Below, one piece after another: positions 1 to 8,170 of a DNA stretch of 64,000 nt (position 1 is the stretch's first letter; each line of letters opens with the position of its first letter). The notes under the pieces are model-generated. The model was not told the DNA's origin. It searched no databases and was given only the letters and a program-made list of their open reading frames with translations. Both the position numbers and the translations under genes were made by a program. This DNA comes from Alicyclobacillus suci. GTDB taxonomy: Bacteria > Bacillota > Bacilli > Alicyclobacillales > Alicyclobacillaceae. The stretch spans positions 32,324 to 96,323 of the forward strand of contig NZ_JAFMTW010000011.1 in NCBI RefSeq assembly GCF_017329615.1, in the 5' to 3' direction.

Positions 1-2
1 AG

Positions 3-1619
3 GCGCCTACGGGGAATCGCCTTACCGATGCCCAGTTGTTTGATTTTCAGCGAGTGGCGCATCTTTATGATGAGCAAGATCCAAAACAACTTCAGACGTA
101 TGCCACGCGCGCCGAGACGGTGACTCAGTGGTTTGACGACGCCCATCGACAAACGCTGGTCCGCGCATTGACGGCCTATGGCCAGCGCATTGGCCAAACG
201 CCGGCGCAACGTGCTGCTGTCAAGCGCTTGTTAGATCCACGGAGTGTCGCTGTGGTCACTGGGCAACAGTCAGGGCTTCTGCTAGGCCCTTTTTATTCCA
301 TCAGCAAGGCGCTCTCGGCGATTGGTTTGGCGGAACAACTGGAACGTGAACTCGGCCGTCCAGTCGTTCCGGTCTTTTGGGTGGCGTCAGAAGACCACGA
401 TTTTGCTGAGGTTGATCACGCCTATATTCTCAACTCGACCCACGACGTGACGCGGATTCGTCTTGAGCATTCGTTTGATTCGCATCAAATGGTCTACCAT
501 GCGGCATTGACACAAGTGCAAGTGGTGTCCGTTCTCGAGGCGCTGCACAGGGAGCTTCCAGAACTTCCTTATAAGTCGGAAGTGCTAACGACGCTGCGCG
601 AGACGTTTGAAGAAGGCGACTCGTTGGCGGTGTGGTTTGCGCGGCTCATGACAAAACTTTTGTGCAATCATCCCATTGTCATCTTAGACCCGTGCCTACC
701 TGAGTTACGCAGTTTGGTGGGGCCTGTGTTCGCCAATACGTTGGCGTCGTTTGATACAGTCCAGGCGAATTTGCAGAAGGCATATGATGAAGTGGCAGAA
801 GCGGGGTTCTCCCACGAGGTCATTCGCGACGCGTTACATTCTACGGTTTTTCAGGTTGTAGAAGGACGGCGTTATGTGCTTGAGCGTCGACAACCGGGCA
901 CGTTTGTCGCGCGCGGGCTCGGGGCAGAATATACGTTGGCCCAATTGCAGGATACGGCCGTGGTCGCACCGCAACGGTTTAGTTCCAACGTGTTATTGCG
1001 CCCGGTGATTCAAGATCATCTGTTGCCGACACTCGTGTATGTCGGTGGGCCATCAGAAATTGCATACCACCCGCTGTCGCGCGCCGTGTTCCACGCACAC
1101 GGTCGCAACTTGCCGCCGCTCGTGATGCGGCAGCGCGTGCGCATCGCGACGCCAGCTGTCGCGCGCACGATGGCGCAGTGGGGAATTTCCTTCGAGGATG
1201 TGGCACAACCTTGCGACCTTGTCGCCACGCGTGCGCTGCGAGACGTCAAAGACGTGTTGCATGCACAAATCACCCAGATGGAGACGGCGTTTTCCGGTCA
1301 ACTTGAGCGGTTCGGCGAGGAGTTTTCTTCGTTTGGGCCGCAGGTGCAAGATATCGTGGCACGGCAAATCGCGCGACATAAAGAACTGATTCGGCGGTTG
1401 GAGTCGAAAGTTTATGGGTTGGCGCAACGCCGGAGGTCGGATGATGTGCAGCAGTTGCGGCGGATTGAACACTGGTTTTGGACGGATGGCCATGAGCAGG
1501 AACGCCGCCTTAGCCCAATGAATTTGTGGGCAGAACTGGGTGCGCAGTGGTTTGCAACGCTTCCGGTGTGGGGGAATTACTTGCAGCCGGGTGCGTATTT
1601 AGATGTGACAGTCGATTAA
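3..1619 (+). CDS. bshC: Bacillithiol biosynthesis cysteine-adding enzyme BshC (5' end cut by window)
   Basis: Putative ligase adding cysteine to GlcN-malate, the last step of bacillithiol synthesis in the cytoplasm. The frame is open from base 3 to a TAA at 1617-1619, giving 538 visible residues, close to the roughly 540 of the family. No start codon with a ribosome binding site is visible, so about ten N-terminal residues probably lie outside the window; the TTG at 36 is an unlikely start because family-like sequence continues upstream. The motifs VVTGQQSGLLLGPFYS and FWVASEDHDFAEVDH, which I recognise from BshC, lie in the first third. The C-terminal third is rich in charged, helix-forming residues, as expected for the BshC coiled coil. 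A terminator follows directly. In Bacilli bshC commonly sits just upstream of mraZ, as here. Confidence 0.93.
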   Translation, partial: APTGNRLTDAQLFDFQRVAHLYDEQDPKQLQTYATRAETVTQWFDDAHRQTLVRALTAYGQRIGQTPAQRAAVKRLLDPRSVAVVTGQQSGLLLGPFYSISKALSAIGLAEQLERELGRPVVPVFWVASEDHDFAEVDHAYILNSTHDVTRIRLEHSFDSHQMVYHAALTQVQVVSVLEALHRELPELPYKSEVLTTLRETFEEGDSLAVWFARLMTKLLCNHPIVILDPCLPELRSLVGPVFANTLASFDTVQANLQKAYDEVAEAGFSHEVIRDALHSTVFQVVEGRRYVLERRQPGTFVARGLGAEYTLAQLQDTAVVAPQRFSSNVLLRPVIQDHLLPTLVYVGGPSEIAYHPLSRAVFHAHGRNLPPLVMRQRVRIATPAVARTMAQWGISFEDVAQPCDLVATRALRDVKDVLHAQITQMETAFSGQLERFGEEFSSFGPQVQDIVARQIARHKELIRRLESKVYGLAQRRRSDDVQQLRRIEHWFWTDGHEQERRLSPMNLWAELGAQWFATLPVWGNYLQPGAYLDVTVD

Positions 1620-1665
1620 AATCCTTCTGGCAACTGAAGTGAAACGTTCATGATGAACTTGAATC

Positions 1666-1697
1666 GCCGTTCGCGGGTTTTCGCGGGCGGCTTTTTT
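1666..1697 (+). terminator. Rho-independent terminator after bshC
   Basis: A 10-bp stem, GCCGTTCGCG (1666-1675) with CGCGGGCGGC (1682-1691), contains two G-T wobbles, closes a GGTTTT loop and is followed by six T. It separates bshC from the dcw cluster. Confidence 0.85.
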
Positions 1698-1822
1698 GCG
1701 ACCAGCATGGGCGCAGGCGCCCAACTCCGGTCCGCCCTTTCTGTTGCCTCAAACGTCGCATTTTGCCTACATAAGAAAAAGAGCCAGGAAATTTCGATGT
1801 TTTTTCGTTCGACGGAAGGACT

Positions 1823-1850
1823 TTGACGTTGTGGGACGAACACATATATT
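1823..1850 (+). promoter_or_regulatory. Sigma-A type promoter of the dcw cluster (Pmra)
   Basis: TTGACG (1823-1828) and TATATT (1845-1850) are separated by 16 bp, with mraZ starting 54 bp downstream. It lies directly against the MraZ operator repeats, which supports it as the regulated cluster promoter. Confidence 0.75.
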
Positions 1851-1852
1851 TG

Positions 1853-1877
1853 TGGTGAGTTGTGGGGCAAAGTGGGG
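1853..1877 (+). promoter_or_regulatory. MraZ operator: three direct repeats at 10-bp spacing
   Basis: TGGTG (1853-1857), TGGGG (1863-1867) and TGGGG (1873-1877) are spaced exactly 10 bp apart. The known MraZ site is a set of TGGGN repeats separated by 5 bp, so the spacing fits exactly; the first repeat has one mismatch. The array begins two bases after the -10 box and covers the expected transcription start, so bound MraZ should repress its own cluster. Confidence 0.8.
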
Positions 1878-1903
1878 AATCTAGACGCGAGGGTGGAACA
1901 CAA

Positions 1904-2335
1904 ATGTTTATGGGGGAGTTCGAACATTCGCTTGACGCGAAGGGCCGGTTAACCGTACCGGTCAAATTTCGCGACGAACTCGGTGCCCAATTTGTGGTTA
2001 CCCGTGGCCTGGATAAATGTTTGTTCGTATACCCCATGGAAGAGTGGCGGATATTAGAATCCAAGTTGAAGGCATTGCCGATGACGCGCGGAGACGCCCG
2101 CTCCTTTGTGCGGTTTTTTTTCTCTGGGGCCTCTGAATGCGAATTGGACAAACAAGGCCGTATTCTGTTGCCGCAAAAATTGCGAGACTACGCGGGATTG
2201 GACAAGGATTGCACGCTCATCGGCGTCTCCAACCGCGTGGAGATTTGGGATTCGAATATTTGGGCCGCATACGCGACGGAAGCAGAGACCTCGTTTGCGG
2301 ATATCGCTGAAAACCTGGTCGATTTCTCGTTCTGA
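1904..2335 (+). CDS. mraZ: Transcriptional regulator MraZ
   Basis: DNA-binding regulator of the division and cell wall cluster, with two AbrB-like swapped-hairpin halves. The 143-residue product begins [16 protein letters not shown] and holds the second repeat at [14 protein letters not shown], so both conserved DxKGR-type motifs are present. The ATG at 1904 gives the standard family N-terminus and follows a GAGGGTGG ribosome binding site; an in-frame start further upstream would add non-conserved residues and overlap the operator. First gene of the operon; rsmH begins 24 bp downstream. Probably autorepressing through the repeats at 1853-1877. Confidence 0.96.
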   Translation: MFMGEFEHSLDAKGRLTVPVKFRDELGAQFVVTRGLDKCLFVYPMEEWRILESKLKALPMTRGDARSFVRFFFSGASECELDKQGRILLPQKLRDYAGLDKDCTLIGVSNRVEIWDSNIWAAYATEAETSFADIAENLVDFSF

Positions 2336-2359
2336 CGCGATAAATAGGGAGAGTCAAAC

Positions 2360-3295
2360 TTGGATTTTAATCACGAAACCGTTCTGTTAGAAGAGACCGT
2401 TGACGCGGTTAAACCACGCGCCGGAGGTTTGTATATTGATGCGACACTCGGTGGCGGCGGGCATACACAGCGCCTGCTCGAGCAAAGTGCGCCCACTGGT
2501 CAGGTGATGGCATTTGACCAGGACGAAACGGCGATTCGCAACGCTCATGAACGCTTTGCGGATATATTGAATCGGCTGACTATCGTCCACAGCAATTTTT
2601 GTGAGATGGCCGAACATGCGCGATTGCACGGGTTTGCGCAGGTCGATGGCATTGTTTTCGATCTCGGCGTGTCCTCTCCACAGTTTGATATTGCACAACG
2701 CGGTTTTAGTTATCGTCAAGAAGGGCCACTCGATATGCGGATGGACCGGCGACAGACGACGACCGCGGAAGATTTGGTCAACGAGATGGAGCAAGAGGAA
2801 CTCGCGCGTATTTTTTTTCGCTATGGCGAAGAGAAGTATAGTCGGGCTATCGCACGAAGGATTGTTGAGGCACGAGCGCAATCTCGCATCACGTCGACAA
2901 CGCAGTTGGCCGACATCATCAAAGCGGCAATTCCAGCCGCGGCTAGGCGGACGGGACCGCATCCGGCCCGCCGTGTGTTTCAAGCGATTCGTATCGCTGT
3001 CAACGATGAATTGTCTGTCCTCGAACAAGGGTTGGAGTCTGCTTTTTCCCTGCTCGCTCCGGGTGGTCGCTTAGCCGTGATCAGTTTTCACTCGTTGGAG
3101 GACAGAATTGTCAAACAAACCTTCAAAGATTTTGCCACTGGTTGTATTTGCCCACCGGAAATGCCGATTTGCACTTGTGGAAGAACGCCTGCCGGCAAAC
3201 TTGTGACGCGCAAGCCAATCGAGCCGTCGCAGAGCGAGCAAACGAACAATCCGCGAGCGAGGTCAGCAAAACTTCGGGTGATTGAAAAGATATAG
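2360..3295 (+). CDS. rsmH: 16S rRNA (cytosine(1402)-N(4))-methyltransferase RsmH (MraW)
   Basis: SAM-dependent methyltransferase that modifies C1402 in the 16S rRNA decoding centre. 311 residues, the normal length. The SAM-binding motif DATLGGGGHT is near residue 28, VFDLGVSSPQFD is in the middle, and FHSLEDRIVKQ is near the C-terminus, all typical of RsmH. The start is a TTG at 2360 behind a GGGAGAG ribosome binding site; it yields MDFNHETVLL, which matches the family N-terminus. Second gene of the dcw operon, between mraZ and ftsL as in most Bacilli. Confidence 0.96.
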   Translation: MDFNHETVLLEETVDAVKPRAGGLYIDATLGGGGHTQRLLEQSAPTGQVMAFDQDETAIRNAHERFADILNRLTIVHSNFCEMAEHARLHGFAQVDGIVFDLGVSSPQFDIAQRGFSYRQEGPLDMRMDRRQTTTAEDLVNEMEQEELARIFFRYGEEKYSRAIARRIVEARAQSRITSTTQLADIIKAAIPAAARRTGPHPARRVFQAIRIAVNDELSVLEQGLESAFSLLAPGGRLAVISFHSLEDRIVKQTFKDFATGCICPPEMPICTCGRTPAGKLVTRKPIEPSQSEQTNNPRARSAKLRVIEKI

Positions 3296-3364
3296 GTCCA
3301 GCGTGTCGAGCGTACGAGGATTGTCGATAAGGTGATGGGATGAAGAGTGGAGGTTGACACGATT

Positions 3365-3751
3365 ATGGGACTGGCCCAAGAACAAATTGGGAATTCGCGG
3401 ATTGACCAGGCAGTTCGTTCGCCGCAACGAGGGGAGCAGAATCAGCGTCAGCGAGAGGAACTGCGTCGGCGCGCGCGCCTTTTAAACCGACTTAGCCTTG
3501 GATTTTGCTGTGCTATTTGCTTTTTCGCAGTTTGGTTGGTCGCCGCGAAAGGTGCGTCCATTTACAGCATGAATTACGAAAATAGTCGACTTCAAGCACA
3601 GGTTGCTCAACAACAGGCCGATAATGCGAATTTGTCTTCACAGATTGCTGCAGATAAGAACCCTGCTAACATTCTTGCGAAGGCGAAGAAATTGGGTCTG
3701 CAGAAACCGACGAAAACAGTGACTATCCCGACTACTGAATCTGGGAAGTGA
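3365..3751 (+). CDS. ftsL: Cell division protein FtsL
   Basis: Bitopic membrane protein that joins DivIB and DivIC and helps activate septal wall synthesis. 128 residues with the expected layout: a basic, arginine-rich cytoplasmic tail, one membrane segment around residues 48-68 (LGFCCAICFFAVWLVAAKG), then an extracellular coiled coil rich in Q, A and N. FtsL sequences are poorly conserved, so position between rsmH and pbpB, size and topology carry the call. I prefer ATG 3365, with GTGGAGG 11 bp upstream, over the GTG at 3347, which would overlap that ribosome binding site. Confidence 0.82.
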   Translation: MGLAQEQIGNSRIDQAVRSPQRGEQNQRQREELRRRARLLNRLSLGFCCAICFFAVWLVAAKGASIYSMNYENSRLQAQVAQQQADNANLSSQIAADKNPANILAKAKKLGLQKPTKTVTIPTTESGK

Positions 3752-3757
3752 TGAGTT

Positions 3758-5962
3758 TTGCCAACGTACAACTCCGGTTGGAAGTCGAATCGCAACCAGC
3801 CCAAACGTAAATCCAGCCGGAACAAAAAGCGAATGTGGGCGTTGCAGGGAAGCCTCGTCCTAGCGCTGTCCGTTGTGCTATGGCGGGTATACGATGTACA
3901 AAAAGTCTACGGAAAGCAGTTAAAGGGCGACGAAGCGAAGGCTGTCGACGCCAACACCACGCTTTTGGCGCAGCGAGGTTCGATTCTCGATGCACAAGGC
4001 AACTCCTTGGCGTTCGACGTGTCCGCATCTTATGTCGATATTGAGACAACGGATTTGAAAAAGTATTTGCCGGACGCTGCCTCTATCCTTGCGCCGATTC
4101 TTGGTTCTTCTGTCGATGATGTGACCAAATTGTTGTCGACTGATGCAGCTTGGGTGCGCTTGCCGCAACCTGTGTTGGCGTCGACCAAGAGTAAGCTGCA
4201 GGCGGCGTTTGCGAAACACGCGTGGGCGCCGAATGATAAAGCGACCAACTGGAGTGGTGAAATCACCTTTACTCCAACTGAAGAACGGAAGTATCCGTTT
4301 AAGGATTTCGCGGCGAATACACTAGGCTATGTCCAGGGTGGAACAGGCGAAGCGGGCGTAGAGTACGAGTACAACCAGGAGCTGGCGGGGCAGAATGGCT
4401 CGCTTAGCTATCAGCGCGACAGCGAGGGTTTTCCGCTTCCTGGAAGTGTGCATGTGACGAAACAAGCCAAGCCAGGGGACAGTGTACAGCTTACGTTGGA
4501 CGAAAATATCCAGGGATTCGTCGAAAACGTCATGGACCAAATTGTTCAAAAATACCGGCCAGAAAATGCCGCGATTATTGTTACCAACCCGAATACTGGC
4601 GCCATTTTGGCGATGTCCAGCCGCCCCACCTACGACCCAAACGAGTACTGGAAGACGCCAGATGCGCTCTCGCAAAACTGGGCCGTCACGAGCACCTTCG
4701 AGCCAGGTTCCACGTTTAAGCCGTTCGTGTTGGCGGCAGCGTTGGCGACAGGCTCCGTCTCACTCTACCAGACCTATGAATCGGGTCAGACGACTATCGA
4801 TGGAACGACTATTCACGATTGGAACTTATCGGGCTGGGGAACACTCACCTACCAGCAGGCGTTGGAGGAGTCGAGTAACGTCGGATTCGCCAAAATCGCG
4901 GAGGCGTTGGGTTGGAACAACATGAACAAGTATTTGAACTTGTTCGGTTTTACACAGCCCACCGGTGTCGACCTCCCCAACGAAGGGCGTTCGTTATTGT
5001 TCTCAGCGAGTAACCAGGGCCCTGTTCAGTTGGCCACCTCCGGCTTTGGCCAAGGAATCGCGGTGACGCCATTGCAGCAAATGGCGGCGATGGGGGTCAT
5101 TGCGAATGGAGGCAAGCTGATGAAACCTTACGTCGCGAGTAAAATCATCTCGCCGGACGGCAAGACCATCAAGCAATTTGAGCCGACGGTCGTCCGTCAA
5201 AATTTCATTCCGCAGAGCGTCCTTGATGAAGTGAAGCAGACGATGGTGCTCGACGTGTCGGATCCAAAGCATGGTATCGATGCTGCGGCGAAAATAGCGG
5301 GGTACGAAGTGGCTGGCAAGACGGGGACCGCGCAAGTGGCTGACCCGAAAACAGGCCAGTACTACAGTGACCGTTTTATTACTTCGTTTATCGGTTTCGC
5401 ACCGGCGAACGACCCAAAAGTCGAGGTCTATGTGACAGTCGACTATCCGAAGACGCCGGAAGCGTTGACGTGGGGTAGCTCCATTGCTGCGCCGTATGCG
5501 CGCACGATTATCAAAGATTGCTTGCAGTATTATCACGTGCCGCCAACGGGGGATGTCCAGTCGGCTTCAGAAGTCACGCCGTCGGGTGCTGGGAAAGTTT
5601 CGTATGTGGAGACGCCAAGTATTGTCGGGCTCTCGGAGCAGTCTGCACAAGCGAAATTGAAATCACTTGGCTTGACCGCCATGTTTGCCGGTGAGTCGGG
5701 TACGGTCACGAAACAGTGGCCGGCTGCAGGCGTCCAGGTGGCCAAGGGCAGTAAAATGTACGGATTATTGAGTACCAACACCGGGAACAAAGTCACTGTG
5801 CCGAACCTTATTGGATTGTCTCTTCGCGACGCGACCAATCTGCTCGCCGCGCTATCGCTCAATATCAAGCCGACGGGCTCGGGATTTGTCTCCTCGCAAT
5901 CGATACCGGCAGGGTCGCAGATTGCGACAGGCACGATTGTTCCTGTCACGCTGAAGTCTTAA
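3758..5962 (+). CDS. pbpB: Class B penicillin-binding protein (PBP2B/FtsI type) with two PASTA domains
   Basis: Septal peptidoglycan D,D-transpeptidase. 734 residues, starting at a TTG just after the ftsL stop. The order is: a very basic cytoplasmic tail, one membrane anchor (about 27-45), a dimerisation domain, and a transpeptidase domain with the three active-site motifs S318-T-F-K, S372-S-N and K521-T-G-T. Two PASTA domains follow, beginning near VETPSIVGLSEQSAQAKL and VPNLIGLSLRDATNLL. PASTA domains bind muropeptides or FtsZ-ring partners. It is the first of two tandem class B PBPs; its place after ftsL and its two PASTA units fit the vegetative PBP2B, while the second copy fits SpoVD. 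Confidence 0.92.
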   Translation: MPTYNSGWKSNRNQPKRKSSRNKKRMWALQGSLVLALSVVLWRVYDVQKVYGKQLKGDEAKAVDANTTLLAQRGSILDAQGNSLAFDVSASYVDIETTDLKKYLPDAASILAPILGSSVDDVTKLLSTDAAWVRLPQPVLASTKSKLQAAFAKHAWAPNDKATNWSGEITFTPTEERKYPFKDFAANTLGYVQGGTGEAGVEYEYNQELAGQNGSLSYQRDSEGFPLPGSVHVTKQAKPGDSVQLTLDENIQGFVENVMDQIVQKYRPENAAIIVTNPNTGAILAMSSRPTYDPNEYWKTPDALSQNWAVTSTFEPGSTFKPFVLAAALATGSVSLYQTYESGQTTIDGTTIHDWNLSGWGTLTYQQALEESSNVGFAKIAEALGWNNMNKYLNLFGFTQPTGVDLPNEGRSLLFSASNQGPVQLATSGFGQGIAVTPLQQMAAMGVIANGGKLMKPYVASKIISPDGKTIKQFEPTVVRQNFIPQSVLDEVKQTMVLDVSDPKHGIDAAAKIAGYEVAGKTGTAQVADPKTGQYYSDRFITSFIGFAPANDPKVEVYVTVDYPKTPEALTWGSSIAAPYARTIIKDCLQYYHVPPTGDVQSASEVTPSGAGKVSYVETPSIVGLSEQSAQAKLKSLGLTAMFAGESGTVTKQWPAAGVQVAKGSKMYGLLSTNTGNKVTVPNLIGLSLRDATNLLAALSLNIKPTGSGFVSSQSIPAGSQIATGTIVPVTLKS

Positions 5963-6021
5963 GTTGATGATGGTGCTATGGTTGCGATGGTAATTTTGAG
6001 AGTTGTTCAATAGACGTTCTT

Positions 6022-6053
6022 GAACCCGACTCGGCCGTGTGCCGGTCGGGTTC
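6022..6053 (+). terminator. Hairpin between pbpB and spoVD
   Basis: GAACCCGAC (6022-6030) pairs perfectly with GTCGGGTTC (6045-6053), and CGGC/GCCG inside the loop can extend it. There is no T run after it, so it may be a weak terminator or an RNA processing signal that partly insulates spoVD. Confidence 0.5.
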
Positions 6054-6092
6054 CGTCGTGGTCTGTCTCGCAGTCGTCTCACCTTCGCGCTT

Positions 6093-6119
6093 CTATAGGG
6101 GAAGTTGTCCGCATAGGAT
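6093..6119 (+). promoter_or_regulatory. Candidate sigma-E promoter of spoVD
   Basis: CTATAGG (6093-6099) and CATAGGAT (6112-6119) lie 12 bp apart. The sigma-E -10 consensus is CATACANT, matched at all but two informative positions; the -35 resembles the ATA core. In B. subtilis spoVD is sigma-E dependent. The match is partial. Confidence 0.4.
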
Positions 6120-6151
6120 AATTGCGATGAACGAGCTTGGAGGCGAACGAC

Positions 6152-8125
6152 GTGCGAGTGACTCGTGGAATGATGCGGCGCCGGTTGGTGTGGCTTCTGT
6201 TGCTATTGCTGTTGGCCATCGCGGCATTGGCTGGCAGACTTGTGTTTGTTCAGATTTTGCAGAATAAGTGGCTGTCCACTAAGGCGCAGAACCTGTGGCA
6301 ACGGACGGTTCCGCTATCGGGCACACGCGGGAGCATTCTCGATAGCGCGGGCCAGCCGCTGACGTACACCGCGTCGGCGCCATCGGTGTTGGTCGTGCCT
6401 GCCCAGGTGAAGGACAAGGAGGGGACGGCGAGGAAGCTTGCGCCGATTCTCGGCATGTCGGAGGACAAGGTCCTCGCCACCTTGAAGAAGCATAGTTCGA
6501 TAGAGTATTTGCGACCCGGTGGACGCAAAATCAGCGAGCAACAAGTTCAACAAATTCGCGATTTGAAACTGTCCGGTATCTACATTACCGAGGATGGTAA
6601 GCGCGCGTATCCATACGGTGACCTAGCGGCACAGGTGCTGGGTATCACGGGTTCGGAGAACCAGGGCCTCACCGGAATTGAGAAAGAGTACGATACTCAA
6701 CTGACGGGTGGCAAGGGCGGCATTACGTTTTACGCCAAGGCGAACGGCGAACTGTTGCCGGGGCAAGGCGAGTCAGTGGAGCCTGCTACCGATGGCGACG
6801 ACGTCAAATTGACGCTGAATCTGCAAATTCAGCAGTACGTGCAGCGAGAAATTGAACAAGCCGTCGCGGAGTACAATCCGGACAGCGTCACTGCGATTGT
6901 CGAGGACCCGCAAACTGGTGCGATTGAGGCGATGGCGAATTATCCTACGTTTCAACCCGCGGATTGGCAAGATTACCCGTCGTCCACCTATAATCGCAAT
7001 CTCGCCATTTGGCAGACGTTTGAGCCGGGGTCGACGTTTAAGATTGTGACGTTATCTGCTGCGATGCAAGAGAATAAGGTCAATTTGAAGGACAGTTTTT
7101 ATGATCCGGGTTATTACGAGGTCGCCGGTCACCGCATCCGTTGTTGGAAGGCTGGTGGCCATGGGTCAGAGACCTTCCTTAACGTCGTGGAAAACTCGTG
7201 TAACCCTGGCTTTATCGCCTTGGGCGAACGCCTAGGCAAAACGACCCTATTTTCGTACATTAAAAAGTTCGGATTTGGTCAGAAGACAGGCATTGACTTG
7301 CCTGGCGAGGGCAACGGTATCCTCTTTAAAGAGAGCAAGGTCGGTCCTTTGGAATTGGCGACAACTGCATTTGGACAGGGTGTCTCGGTTACGCCAATTC
7401 AACAGGTGATGGCGCTGGGCGCCGTGGCCAATGGTGGCAAGTTGATGAAGCCGTACGTCGTACAAGACGTGCAAGACCACGATACGGGTCAAATCGTTTC
7501 CGAGACGAAGCCGACGGTGGTGCGACAGGTGATTTCCAGCAACACGGCGGCGCAGGTGCGCAGCGCGTTGGAGAGTGTCGTGGCGCAGGGCAGTGGTGGC
7601 AAAGCGTTCAAACCTGGTCTGCGCATTGCCGGCAAGACAGGGACCGCGCAGGTCGCTAAGAACGGGCGTTACGAGTCAGGCCACTACATCGTCTCGTTTA
7701 TTGGCATGGCACCGGCGAACAATCCAAAGTTGATTGCTTACATCGCCATTGACAATCCGCATCCGAAAAACGGCGTGGTATTTGGCGGCGTGATCGCGGC
7801 GCCAATTGTTGGGAACATCCTCGCAGATGGCTTGGAGGAACTCGGGGTCGAGCCGACGACGAATGGAATTCCGAAGAAGTACAAGTATGGCGATGCCATT
7901 CCTGTCGAAGTTCCGAATTTTGTGGGACTCAGCTTGAAAGACGCGAAGCAATTGGCGTTGCAAAATGCTTCCAACCTGCGTGTTCAAATTCAAGGAACCG
8001 GTAATACCGTGGTTGCACAGTCGCCGGCGGGGGGGAGCACGGTCGATGAGGGATTGACCATCCGCTTGATTTTAGGAGACGGCCCGGCACAGGCGTCGAT
8101 TGACAAGAAGAAGCAAAACCAATAG
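6152..8125 (+). CDS. spoVD: Stage V sporulation protein D, class B PBP with one PASTA domain
   Basis: Transpeptidase needed for spore cortex peptidoglycan, acting in the outer forespore membrane. 657 residues: membrane anchor near residues 9-30 (LVWLLLLLLLAIAALAGRLVF), dimerisation domain, then a transpeptidase domain with S294-T-F-K, S349-C-N and K495-T-G-T, and one C-terminal PASTA domain (VEVPNFVGLSLKDAKQ). I chose GTG 6152 because GGAGG lies 8 bp upstream; the TTG at 6137 would overlap that site. Length and the single PASTA domain match SpoVD rather than PBP2B. A hairpin and a sigma-E-like promoter separate it from pbpB, which suggests its own sporulation-time expression. Confidence 0.9.
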   Translation: MRVTRGMMRRRLVWLLLLLLLAIAALAGRLVFVQILQNKWLSTKAQNLWQRTVPLSGTRGSILDSAGQPLTYTASAPSVLVVPAQVKDKEGTARKLAPILGMSEDKVLATLKKHSSIEYLRPGGRKISEQQVQQIRDLKLSGIYITEDGKRAYPYGDLAAQVLGITGSENQGLTGIEKEYDTQLTGGKGGITFYAKANGELLPGQGESVEPATDGDDVKLTLNLQIQQYVQREIEQAVAEYNPDSVTAIVEDPQTGAIEAMANYPTFQPADWQDYPSSTYNRNLAIWQTFEPGSTFKIVTLSAAMQENKVNLKDSFYDPGYYEVAGHRIRCWKAGGHGSETFLNVVENSCNPGFIALGERLGKTTLFSYIKKFGFGQKTGIDLPGEGNGILFKESKVGPLELATTAFGQGVSVTPIQQVMALGAVANGGKLMKPYVVQDVQDHDTGQIVSETKPTVVRQVISSNTAAQVRSALESVVAQGSGGKAFKPGLRIAGKTGTAQVAKNGRYESGHYIVSFIGMAPANNPKLIAYIAIDNPHPKNGVVFGGVIAAPIVGNILADGLEELGVEPTTNGIPKKYKYGDAIPVEVPNFVGLSLKDAKQLALQNASNLRVQIQGTGNTVVAQSPAGGSTVDEGLTIRLILGDGPAQASIDKKKQNQ

Positions 8126-8170
8126 AGTGGGCATGGACTTAAGGGGTTTTGTCACACAGGAGGGACGTTC

